NCBI GenBank assembly: GCA_002286715.1
Contig: NSJX01000044.1
Location: forward strand, 16,930 to 80,929
Reading direction: 5' to 3'
DNA from: Dentipellis sp. KUC8613
Taxonomy: Eukaryota; Basidiomycota; Agaricomycetes; Russulales; Hericiaceae
DNA length: 64,000 nt
A model generated the notes under the pieces. That model was given only the letters and a program-made list of their open reading frames with translations, did not search any database and had not been told where the DNA came from. Both the position numbers and the translations under genes were made by a program. This document shows, piece after piece, positions 32,087-44,622 of the stretch (position 1 is the first letter of the stretch; each line of letters starts with the position of its first letter).

Positions 32087-33348
32087 TTGATCATCGTGCT
32101 TCTGCCGCTTCTTCTGCTTCTTCTTTGGCCGTCCTGTCCTGTCCTGGGGGGTTGGTTGGGATACCCATTCGGCGATGGCGACTATCGACTGCGACTAACA
32201 ACATATGACCACTACTGCGACTGCGACTACGGATGCGACTATACACCAATGCGAACAAACACAACTACCGCGGATACCTCCTGCTCTCATCTCATCTCAT
32301 CTCATGCTATCTATCCATCCTATCTCGATGCATCATCCATTGATTCATTCGTATGGCGCGCGGCGCGGACCCTGCAGACGGACTCCGGGGCTCGGACGCC
32401 TTGCTCGCGACGTTTTTTATATAGTGTAATATGGGTGGACCTGGCGCTGCGTGCGGTGGGGTGTAGGGCGGGTGTGGGGTGTAGGGTGTAGGGTTGTTCG
32501 TGTATGCGTTTGTGTGTGGATGTAGCGGTGGTGGTTGTGGGTGGGGCGGGATGGGGCTGGGGTTGGGTTCGCGCTCTCGATCTGATCTATCTTGTTGTCC
32601 TGTGTTGTTTCCTGTTGTTGTCTGTTGTCTGTTGTCTTTTGGTTGGTCAATGGATGGATTGGATTGGATTGGATTGAATTGGATGGATAATTGTGAGATA
32701 TATTGTATGAGGTCGTGTGAGTGCCCGGGTAAGATTGATACTTGTATGGTATGTGCTCGAGTGTTACATAAGATGTTGGGCAGTGAGTAACAATGATTGT
32801 TGGGTTTATGTTGGGTCGGGTTGGGCTAATCATCGAAGTATGAGGGATATTTTGAGAAAACCCAACCCAACCCGGTCCAACACCCGCTTCAAATCAGATT
32901 CGAGTAGTCTCAGCTATCTACCAGGGCTCGCATGCGGTGGCTGCTACTATATAAATATAATAAATATGTGATTACGAACAAAGACAGGACTCTAAGCCCG
33001 AACTCGCGAGTTGCAGATTCACGTGTCCACGCCAAGTGTCCGGGCGTGTCAGCCGGAGTCCTGGTCTACGTTACCGTGTAGCCAGGGATCCAGGGGAGCG
33101 AGCTCCCACGGGTGATGGGCGTCGGGAATGAGAGCGATGGAGAAGATGAAAACGGGTCATGAGTTTATGGCCTATGGTGCCGTTTGCGAGCATCGAGGCG
33201 TCCTTTTTCAAGCGCACAATTCTCTCAGATAATAGTTCATAACAGACTATCCCGCCCTTTCCAATAGATCTCTGCATCATCTCCGCATCTACGGGTTAAT
33301 TCTTCATGAGTAGAGGCACTTGCACAGTAGTGAGTTGACGACTTACCG
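32087..33348. other. Intergenic with simple repeats and GGGTT tracts
   Basis: About 1.26 kb without a supportable gene. It contains a GGATT-type pentamer run (about 32648-32690) and a GT-rich strand bias. Near 32806-32880 is an imperfect inverted pair made of GTTGGGT/GGGTTGGG and AACCCAACCCAACCC. The inverted tracts may be the core of a small transposon, but I found no flanking target duplication. Confidence 0.5.
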
Positions 33349-34814
33349 CTACAGATCAGGATACCGCGACCCAAACGCAGACACCTCGTCGTCAATCGTC
33401 GTCAACATAGAATTATGACAATGAGACGCAACCGCGATGTTGAGCAGACTACCACCCTCGAATGCAGCCGCATGTCGTTTCCAGCGGTACTCGTCGGGAA
33501 TCGCATGTAGCCGGATATGCGTCAGATTCGGACAGGAGGTGAACCAGATTGCAGCAAAGTCTTGAATATCTTCGGCATTTTGCCTGACGTCGATCGTCAG
33601 TGAGAGGTAGGCGAGCTCGTCGAGAGTATATGACCGAGGCTTGGTATCGGGTGTCAGACTGGCCTACATAGGCGCGCATTCAATATGCGTAGTTGCGGCA
33701 GGGAGAAGATGAAAGCACATACTAAATTGACCAACTCCGCGCGCTCAAAGTTGACGCTCAGATCCAATTTCTGCACATTCGGCACGCTTCCCAGGACCTG
33801 CCAAAGAAACGCCGCCGCCGAATCCCGCACGCCGACATCGGGATCCCGCGCTGGAATAGCCAGCGACAGTTCTTGGATGCTATCAAACACACGCACGCCG
33901 TCGAGAGTTTCATTTATGCGCAGATCGAGGTCCAGATAATGCGTGCGCACGACCAGACAGCGCAGCAGCGGACAATCACTGTGCGCGAGCATCGGCACGA
34001 CCAGACTCTGCGGCGCGACGAGCGTCGTCAACTTCGGCCACGGCACCCCTTCGTCAAGGCTATCCACGGGCGCGAGACTCTGACACGTCTCGAGGCGCTG
34101 CACGTTAGGGAAACAGCGCGCGACGTCGGCGAGGTCGAACGAGATGTGGTGGATCGTCAGTCTCGCGACGCGCGGACACACCGCGCCCCCGCCGATGAAG
34201 CGGACCTCTCCTGTCTGGATCGCGGAGCTATTGATGGTGGAGAAGAGCGTCACGTCTTGCAGAGTGTCTGCATTACCGCGGCCCGTGATGATTGCCGATA
34301 CCATCCTAGACATGGCAGCATACTCCCCGCGCCCCACGCGCTGAATGTCCATGCCGAGAGAGACGGACGAGAGTCCGCGGACGCTCTGGAGCGCCGTGGC
34401 GCCCTCGATATCGAGGCTCTGAATACACAGCTGCGTGAGTGTGGGCGTGTAGTTGACGAGCGAATCGAATATGCTCCGCGGGTATCTGCGCGGCGGCCAC
34501 AGCTCGAGCCGCGTCAAGCGAGGAGTCCGAGTGAGCACATCCCCCAAGAGAACCGGCCAAGGAGTCGCGTGGATGCCATTGCCGATGGCAAGGCAGAGCG
34601 TGCGCATGGCGTGCTCGAGTGAGTGGATGATGACCATTATCAGGAAGGAGGTTGCCTGTGCGTCGGATTCGAGGCATACGTCGCGGACGAGGAGTGGGCG
34701 AGCGAGAAGGAGGGCTGCGCGGGAAGTGGCGGCCATTGACGAGAGTGATGATGTGTCCATGAAATGGAGCGTGCGGATTACACAGTCATCGTTGAGTCCA
34801 GGGATAATCGACAT
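33349..34814 (-). CDS. F-box/leucine-rich-like protein
   Basis: Two exons (34814-33723 and 33663-33349) give 468 codons. The start at 34814 (MSIIPGLNDDCVIRTLHF) leads straight into an F-box-like segment with MAATSRAALLLARPLL. The rest has Leu-rich segments at regular spacing (RLTRLELWPPRR, LTQLCIQSLDI, VARLTIHHISF, VQKLDLSVNFE, LAYLSLTIDV, LTHIRLHAIP), as in the many agaricomycete F-box proteins with LRR-like tails. It would be an SCF substrate receptor if the F-box is functional. Its start is 441 bp from the divergent K1 kinase start, so it borders the kinase array. Function unknown. Confidence 0.65.
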
Positions 34815-35254
34815 CTTGATCACTATTGAGGCAAGAGGGGTCGTTGAAGCTGTCAAAGTGGTCAGTTGTAAGTTGGAAATCGATGAATATTCTTCGTACC
34901 GGTGCATGCATCCACAAGCAGAGGTGCACACCTCCATGATTCAACGCGTGATGATATATGAGTATCATATATATGTTATCTGGGTTGTCCGCAAGCACAT
35001 CAGCAGGTCATACCCATGGGCTCGCCGGCAACATCCGGGCCATCTGATCCACGCATCCATTTTCGCACGCATGCTTAGCCAGTACTTATAACTTGAACAC
35101 GTAGGGACATTCTTGTTCGATATGAAAGACTCAAGTCCATCCTACCCGAATAACGCCCCACAGAGCTCGCAGTATAGGTAAGGATAACCTTAGCCATCGT
35201 ATCCGATTCTCTCACTTGCATCGATGACACTGTCATTTCCAGTCACTCGGTCCC

Positions 35255-36683
35255 ATGAAGAACGCGCCACAGTCCCCTCCAGAGCCTGTTGCGTGGCCCG
35301 GCTGGCCAGAAGATGAACCATATTCTGAACACGAAACGCGTGTTATAGAAGAATCGGACAACGAATTCAGCGCAAGACTTCGAAGAGTAGAGCGTCAATG
35401 GCTGAAGATCCAGCCCTGGCTGCAGGGTCAAGGCTACATGCTGCGGCCTCGTTTTCGCCCAGGGTGGGTCCCTTCCTGGTACACACCTTCGCGGTGGAAG
35501 AAAAGCGTGGAAGTGGACTACTGCGAGGATGCAATTATACATGTCGTACGTCACATTATCCTGGTACCCTAATTTCTCCGTTTTCACGTTATTATTGAGG
35601 ACGCTGGCTCTGAGGTGACGATAGATGCTTTTCGGGTGTCCGATGGCCGTCATGTATGCCTCAAACGTATACCGTGTCGCGCCGAGGATAGTATGGAGGT
35701 CACCATTACCGAATTTCTTTCTCAAGGCGAACGGCTCAAAGACCCAAGAAACCACTCGATTCCTCTGCTTGACGTGATCCGGGCCCCCGACCATTGCTTC
35801 ATGGTTTTCCCTTTCTGCCGCTCTTTATTGTCTCGAGAACCGCATTTTGATACCATCGGCGAAGTCTTCGACTTGGTCGAGCAAGCACTCGAGGTAAATG
35901 CAAATTTGATTCACACTGGGCCGTCGATTTCGACTGACAGTGAGAGGACAGGGACTTGACTATCTTCATGGCTTGCGAATTGCACATAGGTATACCTCCC
36001 CGCTGTACTGTTGCCTTTTACAAAGTGACTCATGGAACAATGTCTGCGCCTGCTTTAGAGATTGCTCCATTGGAAATATCATGATGGATTGCGGTCGTCT
36101 TTTCCCTCGAGGATTTCACATGGACAGCCATATCCAAGATTCACGCGGGCGTGAACTTTCAGGTGTGCGTACCCGAACGCAAGTTGGTGGTGTCAGGTAC
36201 TACCTCATCGACTTTGGAGAGTCCATCAAGCTTGAGCCATCGGACTCAAACTTGATAAACGTGTGGTCCAAGGCGAGCGTCCATGCTCCCGAAACCTTGC
36301 TCAGAAATAGGCCTCCATACGACCCTTTCAAAGCAGACATCTATTCAATGGGATCTGTCCTGAATGAGTTCTCTGTCCAGGTAAGCAAGTATGCGCTGTC
36401 TAAGTTACGGTTCTGACTCTTACCGAAGGATTACGATGGGTACTTTGGTACATTATCTCCACTTTTTGAAGCCATGATGGTCGAAGATCCAAACGGACGT
36501 CCTACCGCTGCCGCTGCCTTGGAACAATTCCGCACGATCAGAGATTCTTATTCGCGGACCGCTTTGCATCGCCGCGTACGATACAAAGACTCTGAGCCCG
36601 AGAATGATACGGAGCGCACGATTTTCGACGCCTGGCATTGGGCGAAACAGTGTGTATTTGCGATATCTAACCTCAAATGGTGA
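35255..36683 (+). CDS. Protein-kinase-like family member K1
   Basis: Five exons (35255-35545, 35600-35893, 35952-35989, 36059-36380, 36429-36683) give 399 codons. Exon 1 encodes a family-specific N-terminal region: AWPGWPEDEP, ERQWLKIQPWLQGQGYMLR, RFRPGWVPSW. The kinase part has the ATP-binding Lys119 (VCLKRI), HRDCSIGN (Asp209, Asn214), DFGES (Asp259), HAPE (286) and the late Arg in GRPTAAAALEQF. No glycine-rich loop is seen, and 45 residues rather than the usual 13 or so separate the catalytic-loop Asn from DFG. The Lys usual two after HRD is Ser. I infer an active or near-active Ser/Thr-type kinase of a family expanded in agaricomycetes; substrates are unknown. It is the first gene of the array and is closest in motif style to K5. 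Confidence 0.88.
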
Positions 36684-37949
36684 CTGTTGCCTGTTGTGTC
36701 TCTCCGAATTGAAAAGAAATTAATCATCTAGTAATATGGTATGAGCCGCTTCTCTTTTGTTCGGCTTCGAAGGGTGGTGGGAGCGATTGCGGAGGATTTG
36801 CGGGAGACACCTGCTGACCACCCGACGGCGTCCACCATGACATCGTCAAGCTCGTTCCGTCATTTCTGTCCCTGGAATCTGATGAATGGGATACATGTCT
36901 CCAAACTGTATACCGAGCTCACGCCCAAGGGAGTCGGAATTGAAAGCATCTCGCTATCGAGCCCCATGACAAAGGTTGCAGTTCCCTTCGTCAGTCTCAT
37001 TTTGGTTGACCCATCCGGCTCTTGTGAAGGCTTCGTTTAGCGAGACGCATCGCTGCCGACTATTCACCGGCACCAAGACGACGCTCGATTCCGTTGCCCT
37101 CCCGCGAGTGCCACGTGCTCGGTCGAGGGTCGGGGGCCGCCGGACATACGGCGCCTAGTGCCTGCCGGGAGTGTGGTGTCGCCATGACCGCCCTCAGGCT
37201 GCACCCGAACCCCAGTAAGGATTGCTTTGTTCTTTTACTGGAGCTCGATGCCGTTGAGCGGACTCAGTATGTGACCTGTTTAGATTAAAGATGCACAGCT
37301 GGCTGAGATATGACTTACAGCTCTTCGACAGGCAATTGTGTCGCCAGGGACACGATAAGTTGCCTACTCAGTGCGGGGCTCTTGTTCTATAGCAGGTCTA
37401 GCGGCGATCAAGAACCACACCTCGTTGGCGTCTGAAGACAGTCGACTCGGAACGGCGCGCGTTATCCGTCGCCGTCAGGAAACATCCTGTGTCAATGGAT
37501 GCATAAGCGGACGTCCACCCAATGAAGTACTGACGGGTTCCATGTTCGTGCGCGCTCCGCCCGCCCTGGTTCTCACCCTGGACAGTGGACATTTCCCAGC
37601 GACTGACATTTACCCCAAAGAGGACAAGAGCCTGCCATACTATCGCAACTGTTTGCGGACCTTTATACACAGTGGTGCTACCCCATCGCAACGGCAGTCG
37701 AAGTGAACTCCACGCCTTGATCCCGTTAAAAGCCTTCGGGAAGAAACTGTGGGCGGTCGGAACTTCGAATACTCTGCGGCCGGCCAGCTTGACACTGTTT
37801 GACGAATAGTATACAACACCGATGTTCCTGCGAGACTGAGGGTATATGGACAGTAGAGTACAAAATGTGTACATAGATCATCAAATAACAGCCACCTAGT
37901 AGGACCAAGGACATTGTCCGTTCAAAGGAGAGGAAGATATCAGACCTGT
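36684..37949. other. Spacer between convergent K1 and K2
   Basis: About 1.27 kb with only short frames. A stretch near 37105-37190 (GTGCCACGTGCTCGG ... GTGTGGTGTCGCC) resembles the upstream spacer of K2 and K5 (near 39660 and 49130), so it appears to be a decayed remnant of an array spacer. Otherwise nothing recognisable. Confidence 0.5.
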
Positions 37950-39357
37950 TCACCATTTGAAATTGCGAATCGCAAAAATACACTGTTTTGTCCAATGCAA
38001 GCCGTTGGCAAAAGTTCGCTCCAGAGTTCCCTCCGGGTCAGATGAACGCTGTCGCACACGGGCATGCAGTGCCGTCCTAGAGTACGACGATTTGAGCCTG
38101 CGAAATTGTTGTAATGCTTCAGTCGCAGTAGGCCGACCGTCAGGATCGGCCACGGTCATCGCTTCGATGAGAGGCAACAGCATATCGAAGTATCCTTCAA
38201 ATTCCTGAAAAAAATTCGGGCGTATATCGAGAAAGATGCGGCGGTGAACTCACGGTGACAAGCATCCCTCGAAAAGTTTCTCCAGTAGTATAGATATCTG
38301 CCTTAAACGGGTTATATGGAGGCCGGTCGTCACCCAATGTCTCGGGCGCGTGGATGCTAGCCCTCGACCACAGATCGATCAGGACGCTGTCGGAAGGTCC
38401 GAACTTCATGGCTTCTCCGAAATCGATCATATAGTATCTGACACCGCCGATCTGCGTCCGCGTGCGGACACCAGAGACTCTTCGTCCTCGTGTGTCGAAC
38501 TGGGCGTTGTCCAGGTGCCAACCATGAGGGAACATTCGATCTGCATCCATGAGAATATTTCCAATTGAAATATCTCTGAATACTTGGCAGTCAGCGTTTA
38601 AATTTCTGACAAGGGGAATGCTGCCTTACCTATGTGCAATCTTCAATTCATGCAAATAAGCGAGGCCCTGCTCAGACCTGCTGAGCATAAACACGTAGCG
38701 ATAAGCATAAATGTTACCTCTAGAGTTTGATCAACCATGTCGAAGGCTTCGCCGATGGTATCGAAGTACCCTACGTGGGATATCAGCGTGCGGTAGAAAG
38801 GAAAGACCATGAAGCAGTGGTCCGGAGCTCGGATCACATCGAGGAGAGGAATTGCATGATTTCGAGTATCCTTTTGCTGCTTTGATTGAGAAAGAAAGGT
38901 GGTGATGGCCACCTCGACGCTATCTTCTTCCTGACAGGGCACTCGCTTGAGACACACGCGCCGGCCGTCTGATATTCTGATAGCGTCGATAGTCGTGGCT
39001 GCGTTGACACTCTAAGAATCTACCATGGAGATCAGGAGATTCAAAGCAAGATCGGGTGATACGCACTGCATGTGGAATAGAGTCCTCGCTTTTTTCTACA
39101 TCAAATTCTTTTCCCGCCGCCTTAGAGTTCCACGATGGAACCCAACCTGGTCGAAAGCGAGGTCGGAGCATGTAACCTTGGCTTTGCAACCATGGCTGGA
39201 TTGTTCTCCACTGACGCTCCGGTCTTCTGAGTCTCGCTCGAGCCAGCTTGTGTTCGACGATAGGAGGATGGAGGTCTTCCTCAAGGTGCAGCTCGTCTTG
39301 TGGCCATCCAGGCCAAGCAACAGTGCCCGAAGCTTCACCTGGGTCGGACTTTGACAT
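37950..39357 (-). CDS. Protein-kinase-like family member K2
   Basis: Exons 39357-39067, 39011-38718, 38667-38630, 38575-38254 and 38204-37950 have exactly the same lengths as those of K1 (291, 294, 38, 322, 255 nt) and give 399 codons. The N-terminal region reads TVAWPGWPQDE and ERQWRTIQPWLQSQGYMLR. Kinase motifs: RRVCLKRV, AHRDISIGNILMD, YYMIDFGEAM, HAPET and DGRPTATEALQQF, all with the catalytic residues. The product ends RNFKW. It belongs to the subgroup with NAATTIDA after the first intron (K2, K3, K6). A 5' UTR intron probably ends in TACAG just before the ATG. It is convergent with K1 and its upstream spacer is duplicated before K5. Confidence 0.88.
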
Positions 39358-40896
39358 AACTGTAGGAACACAAATCAACTGGAAGACGTGAAGTAGAATG
39401 CCCAGACTTACCCGAATACTGACTTCGAGGAGGAGGACGATGCTAGGATCGCAGGTGTGTAGCGATGGCAACGCCAATTCAATTGCCGGTGTCCGGGGTC
39501 ATGCACACTGATCTTTCATGCGCGTTCGTGGTCTTTCCATGGACATCTAGCAGTGGGTTGCTACAGGCTCCTCTGTGACATAGTATTATTACCTTGAACT
39601 CCCCTTGTCCTTCTTGAAGTGCGTCTCATGTGCAGGAGGAAAAGCCGGCGCGTCGTTAGGCAAGGCCGTCCGTCCGGCGCCAATTACCTAACCGGGAACG
39701 TGGTGTCGCTACAATCGTCTGACTCTCGCGGCGTCTTGACTTGGACCTACTTGTTCTTTGCAGCAGCTGCAATCGGGGCGAGCAACACATTTTCGTAGGG
39801 TGCAGGTACGGCGGCTAATTTTTTACTACAAATCGTAGCTGTGTTGAGCGGGACAGGCGTTTAGGCTTGCATTGCGACACGGTACTGTCGTCAGGCTTCT
39901 TCGACATGTTTCGAACGCCTCTGCAGACATAACACAAGGTCCATTCAGGTAGATCTTTTGTTCTCTATGTAGTATGAGACTATCGACGGCGATCACGAAC
40001 CACTCCATCTATCGGTTGTAGGCGCAAACACCGCATGCTATGTCCCAGTTGGTTAATACGGCGCGCAAATTTGGCGCAGAAGGCGAGTCCTCGAGCGGGC
40101 CAAGGGTCACGACAGACGTGTCATCCCGGGAGCGAGCCATGCTGTCTTTTGTCTTGATCCAGGGCGACTGCATTGCTGCTGGTTGATACGAGAACCAGGG
40201 CGGCCATCGATCTATCCGAGTCGTAGCATCTCTCCCAGGGCTAATATCGGCCTGTGAGAGAGTTTTAATTTACTCTGCGTCAACAATAGAGAGGATTGAC
40301 CTATGATATGCGGACTACGGGACGCCAATGGTAACGAGGCCGATCCCGCGCCATACCTGATCGTCACCTGGTTGACTTCGTACGGAAGCACTTCAAGAAT
40401 GGACTCCGTCTGAACGCTGTCATCCTTGATACTGCGATCGATCTAACGCCTCATTTTTCGTGGCGATGGGCGGAAAGAAGGGCTTACCTGACATGCTTAG
40501 AGCCTGTTTTTTCGAGTGTCTTGTTCTCTGAATGGTATGTCTATTCCGATCTAGCTGAATAGGCATGACCCATCTAGGTACCCTGTCCATAATGAGCTGA
40601 GTATGGATATCTTCGCACGAGTACCGCTCGTTGTGTTCGCGAGGTCGATTCGCACATGGGCCGCGCAGGACTCCGGATACTCGTTCATTTCAGCAATGAT
40701 AAAGTTGTGCATGCAAGTTAACGAGCGGCTGACATCGTATCTGAGCGAGCACGCGACCCCCATGTCCAATTCACTAGCCAGATGCCGGTAAGACGCAGCT
40801 GCGATATGGGTATCAGGGATTGAGAGCACACAATAGGTACAATCCAATAAATCCTACACGAAAGCAAGAGACCAAGTTGAAAAGAAGAGACCGGAA
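39358..40896. repeat. Array spacer duplicated elsewhere in the locus
   Basis: The 1.5-kb spacer between K3 and K2. Blocks at 39658-39720, 39810-39930, 40127-40265 and 40300-40470 are collinear and similar to 49145-49207, 49328-49460, 49465-49590 and 49600-49790 in the K6-K5 spacer. The most evident shared strings are TTACCTAACCGGGAACG, TGGTGTCGCT and CTTCTTCGACATG. Another block (40503-40690) resembles 44780-44900, downstream of K4. I see no gene here; the short frames are not conserved between copies. Confidence 0.75.
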
Positions 40897-42303
40897 CTAC
40901 CATTTGAGATTGCGGACGGCGAATATCAGCTGCCTTGTCCAATGCCAGCTGGATGTAAAAACTCGTCCTAAAGCGCTCTCCCGCTTGGACGAGCTTGGTC
41001 GTACTCGAGCATGCAATGCTGTCCTGGAATACAATGATTTGATTTTGTTAAATTGTTCCACTGCCTCGGCGATAGTAGGCCGGGCGTTTGGATCTGTCGC
41101 CGTCATGTCATTGATCAGTGGTGCTAGCATATCAAAATATCCTTTATAACCCTGCCGGAAGGTGAACACCATGATAGATGCAACGAGACAGCCAACTCAC
41201 ATCGATGAGAATTTTACGATACGTTTCTCCCATAGTATAAGCATCCGCCTTGAATGGGTCGTACGGCGGTCGGTTTTCTCCCAGAGTTTCGGGGGCATGG
41301 ATACTGGCTTTTGACCGGACGTCAATGAGGACACTGTCGGAGGGCCCAAATTTCATAGCTTCGCCGAAATCGATGAGGTAGTATCTGACTCCTCCGATCT
41401 GCGTCCGTGTACGAACTTTCGACATTCGTCGCCCGCGCATGTCGAATTGGGCGTTATCTAAATGAAACCCGTGAGGGAACATTCGGTCGGCGTCCATGAG
41501 AATATTTGCGGCCGAGAGGTCCCTGGAGCAATCTACAGTTAGCATGTGTACCCCGAAATGTATGCAGTAATATGCACCTATGAGCGATTCGAAGTTCATG
41601 TAGATACGCGAGCCCCTGCTTGAAAGTGAGCCATACGACAGCATCGAGACACGCTTGGGATCACCTCTAGCGTTTGGTATAGTAAATCAAAACCTTCTTT
41701 TACAGTGTCCAAGCGTCCCTTTCGAGATACCAGCGTCCGATAGAAAGGAAGCACCAAGAAGCAATGGTCAGGAGCTCGGATAATGTCAAGTAAAGGAACC
41801 GCATGGTTCCGTGCGTCCTTCCGCTGTTCCGGCTGCGAGAGAAATTGGGTAATTGACAACTCTGAACTATCCTCTGCTCGACAAGGTATCCGCTTGAGGC
41901 ATACATGGAGACCATCTGATATCCTGAAAGCATCGATAGTCGTTGCTGCGTTGACATTCTATGCATTCATAATGGACTCGAGCAACTTATGGCAACTAGT
42001 GGAGATACAGCTTACCTCGTGTGGAATAGAGTCCTCTCTGGTGTCCATGTCTATCTCTTTTCCTCCTGCTTCCGGTTGCCAAGAAGGGATCCAGCCTGGC
42101 TTGAAACGCGGCCGAAGCAAGTAACCCTGGCTCTGCAGCCACGGCTGGATTTTCCTCCACTGACGTTCAGTCCTGCGAAGCCTCGTACGATCAAATTTTC
42201 GTTCAACAGCTGGAGGATTGAGGTCTTCCTCTAGGTATGGTTCGTCGTCTGGCCAACCCGGCCATACGATGTCTTCCTCACCCGAGCTCCTGTCCTTCGG
42301 CAT
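40897..42303 (-). CDS. Protein-kinase-like family member K3
   Basis: Exons 42303-42016, 41958-41665, 41615-41578, 41522-41201 and 41151-40897 (288, 294, 38, 322, 255 nt) give 398 codons. N-terminal region: IVWPGWPDDEPYLEED and ERQWRKIQPWLQSQGYLLR. Kinase motifs: HVCLKRIPC, AHRDLSAANILMD, YYLIDFGEAM, HAPETLGE, ARPTIAEAVEQF. It ends RNLKW. K6 is its closest relative in the window (same HRDLSAAN and VRSKA variants). The start codon ATG at 42303 is preceded by a probable 5' UTR intron. It is head-to-head with the helical-protein gene H1 across 643 bp. Confidence 0.88.
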
Positions 42304-42946
42304 CCCTGCGATTTATGTCGAATTGTTGCGACATGCTACACGCGTAAGACAAGACTTACTACAGTTATCGCTTGCGGGAAGCAGTGAAGTCGAGGGAAAG
42401 AGTCTTCAGCCTCGTGATGTTCAACTTACCGGCATCATGGGTCCCCGTTGAACGATGTTTACGTGTAAGACTGGTATCCGGGGTCTTCTCCAGGAAGTAG
42501 TCACACTAGAAGGCGGACACAACTCCCCCTCTTGCACATGCAATGCTATTTCCATAGGCCGACTACGACGCCCTTCACAACCCTTGTTCACCTTATGGTA
42601 TTGCCTTTCCCCTCGGAAGTATCCACGGCTATCTGGTGCCAGTTTGTTGGTTTCTTGATACTTCCGGAGGATTGCGGTCGGCGGCTTGCCCAATCAGTCG
42701 GGATGGCACGAGGCGGGCATCTAGGAAGTTTGGTATCGTCTAAATCCGATGTCTGACGCCGCCTTTTGTTCTGCAGATTACCTTACCAACGGAGGATCCG
42801 CCGCTTGTTCTGTTTCGAGCAACCCATTTTTATGTCCTCTCTCAGGGCGCCTACTCTCATGATAAAGGCCGGTTCGTCCGTAAGTAGTTACTGCCAGCCA
42901 GAACCACGCCTCCTAATCTGCACGTCCGCACCATTGCATCAACAGG
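42304..42946. promoter_or_regulatory. Divergent intergenic region, K3 and H1
   Basis: The 643 bp between the K3 start (minus strand) and the H1 start (plus strand) must hold both promoters and both 5' UTRs. The analogous H2/K7 region (53586-54253) has the same gene arrangement and nearly the same length. I see no obvious shared box between the two by eye. Confidence 0.5.
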
Positions 42947-44059
42947 ATGGTCGTTGTTGTACCCATCGATTACACTCTCAAGACGATCTACGCTCTGATC
43001 AACACCATCGCCAACCAATCCAATGGTCACAAACTCAAGACATTGAAGGAAGAGATCGACTCGGTCCAGGATTCAATCAAAGCCTCAGCCGCGCTGAAGG
43101 AATTCTCCGATCACGAGGAATGGTCCAAGATACACCGCGTCATGATGGAGTGCATATCACCATCTCATTCGCCTCTTGTTGAGTTCGCTGATGCATTACC
43201 ATAGGACATTGCGAGAACTAGAGCAATTCCGACGGTGGCAGCGCTGTCTCGACAAGAAACAAAAATTTCTTGGCTTTTGGATCATTCGGAACAGAATTAA
43301 AGCGATTCAAGGCCGCACGCGTGATATTGCAGATTATATCGAAGTACGTACTATGTCTATCGGGCGTGCTCATTTGAGCTGTGAGAAGCTTACGCGCTTC
43401 CTAATATCCAGCTTGCCAACCTCAACTCTCGTATAGCTCAGGAGCTGCATATGAAGGAGGAAGAGGATCGGCTGCATCGCCAGGCGATGAAACGCGCGTT
43501 GACGGTTTTCAAGCAGTGCAACAAACAGATGGAGGAAGCTGACAAGATAGACGTTCAGGTAAGGTGCTTAGTATTCTAGCGTCTTTGTTTTTGACTTAAT
43601 ATTCACCCCAAAACAGGAGCAGGAGAAGGCAGAGGCAGAGATCGTAAAGGCTCTTGCCGACCGTGACGGTCTTCGTGAAGAAGCAGGGTCAGATGCTGCT
43701 TCAACAACTAACGTACGAGACCACGAATCTTATCGATTGATTCTGACCCCGTCTATGAATACAGGCGACCTTTGTGTCTGCTCAGAGCATACTGCTGTCT
43801 GAAGAAGCGTCTGTCAGCGGGCAGATCGAGGGCTTATACGAGATGTTGAGAGAAGGAAGCGACAGTGGACCAGAATCAGACGAATCCTCGATGGGCGCAA
43901 GCACAGATGGAGGATACGCAATGAGTCACTTTGAGGTGAGGTGAGGAGTACATGTCGCCTACGGACTCGTCTCACTAATGCTAATACCTCTACTGTTAGG
44001 GACCTGATTCTGCCATCTCGGTAGACGTAGAGTCAACGTTCTCTCTATCTGTATTCTAA
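42947..44059 (+). CDS. Helical protein H1, unknown family
   Basis: Six exons (42947-43149, 43205-43343, 43412-43558, 43617-43712, 43765-43935, 44000-44059) give 271 codons. The protein is rich in Lys, Glu, Arg and Leu in heptad-like patterns: GHKLKTLKEEIDSVQDSIKA, RELEQFRRWQ, FWIIRNRIKAIQGRTRDIAD, NLNSRIAQELHMKEEED. The last 60 residues are acidic and Ser-rich (SDSGPESDES). No signal peptide or clear membrane span is seen apart from a mildly hydrophobic N-terminus (MVVVVPIDYTL). H2 at 52465-53585 is a diverged paralogue with the same six-exon plan. I do not recognise the family. Four-helix-bundle domains such as the HeLo or MLKL N-terminal types look similar in overall pattern, but this is only a resemblance. 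Confidence 0.75.
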
Positions 44060-44622
44060 TTCTAGCGGTCGGGCCAGGGGTTCGTAGTTGTCGACCCTAT
44101 ACTCGGGATTTTTTTTGCATTTGGCTAGGGGCTGCCATAGACTAGACAAGTAACACATCTTCAAATCTATGATCTGCGACTATGACCGTAGCCGCACTGA
44201 ACTGGCGGTCTCGCGTTGGTACTGTCGCTGCGACAACCGCAATGCTTGTAGCATATATCGTGAACCAGGCGAATGGCAGACGAGGTGCGGAATTTGCTGC
44301 ACGCCTCGTTACCAGCGTCTCGTGGCCTGCGAATATCAGCTCACTTTTCTAGTGTTATAGCAGAGAGCATTAAATCCCATAGGCTGATAACCGCCCTGTT
44401 AGAGAAGCAATGATACATCGATGACCATGCTGCATCTTGAATCAGTCAATAAGTTCACCTTCCTGAGCGAAGACAAAAGACAGCACACACCCCGGGAGCA
44501 CATATTGGCTGTGATCCTTGACGCGGTCAAGTACTCGGATTTGGGTGTCCTGATGACTGACTGCAACGCGGCATGGGGTGCTTGCGTCGGCAGCTGATAG
44601 ATGAAGTGATTCGTGATCGCCG
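44060..44622. other. Spacer between H1 and K4
   Basis: About 0.56 kb between convergent genes, with no recognisable feature. Confidence 0.5.

Noticed and set aside
32806..32880. Possible small transposon with GGGTT inverted tracts
   Set aside because: The tracts are imperfect, and I could find neither clear terminal repeats nor a target duplication, unlike the MITE at 19067-19472.
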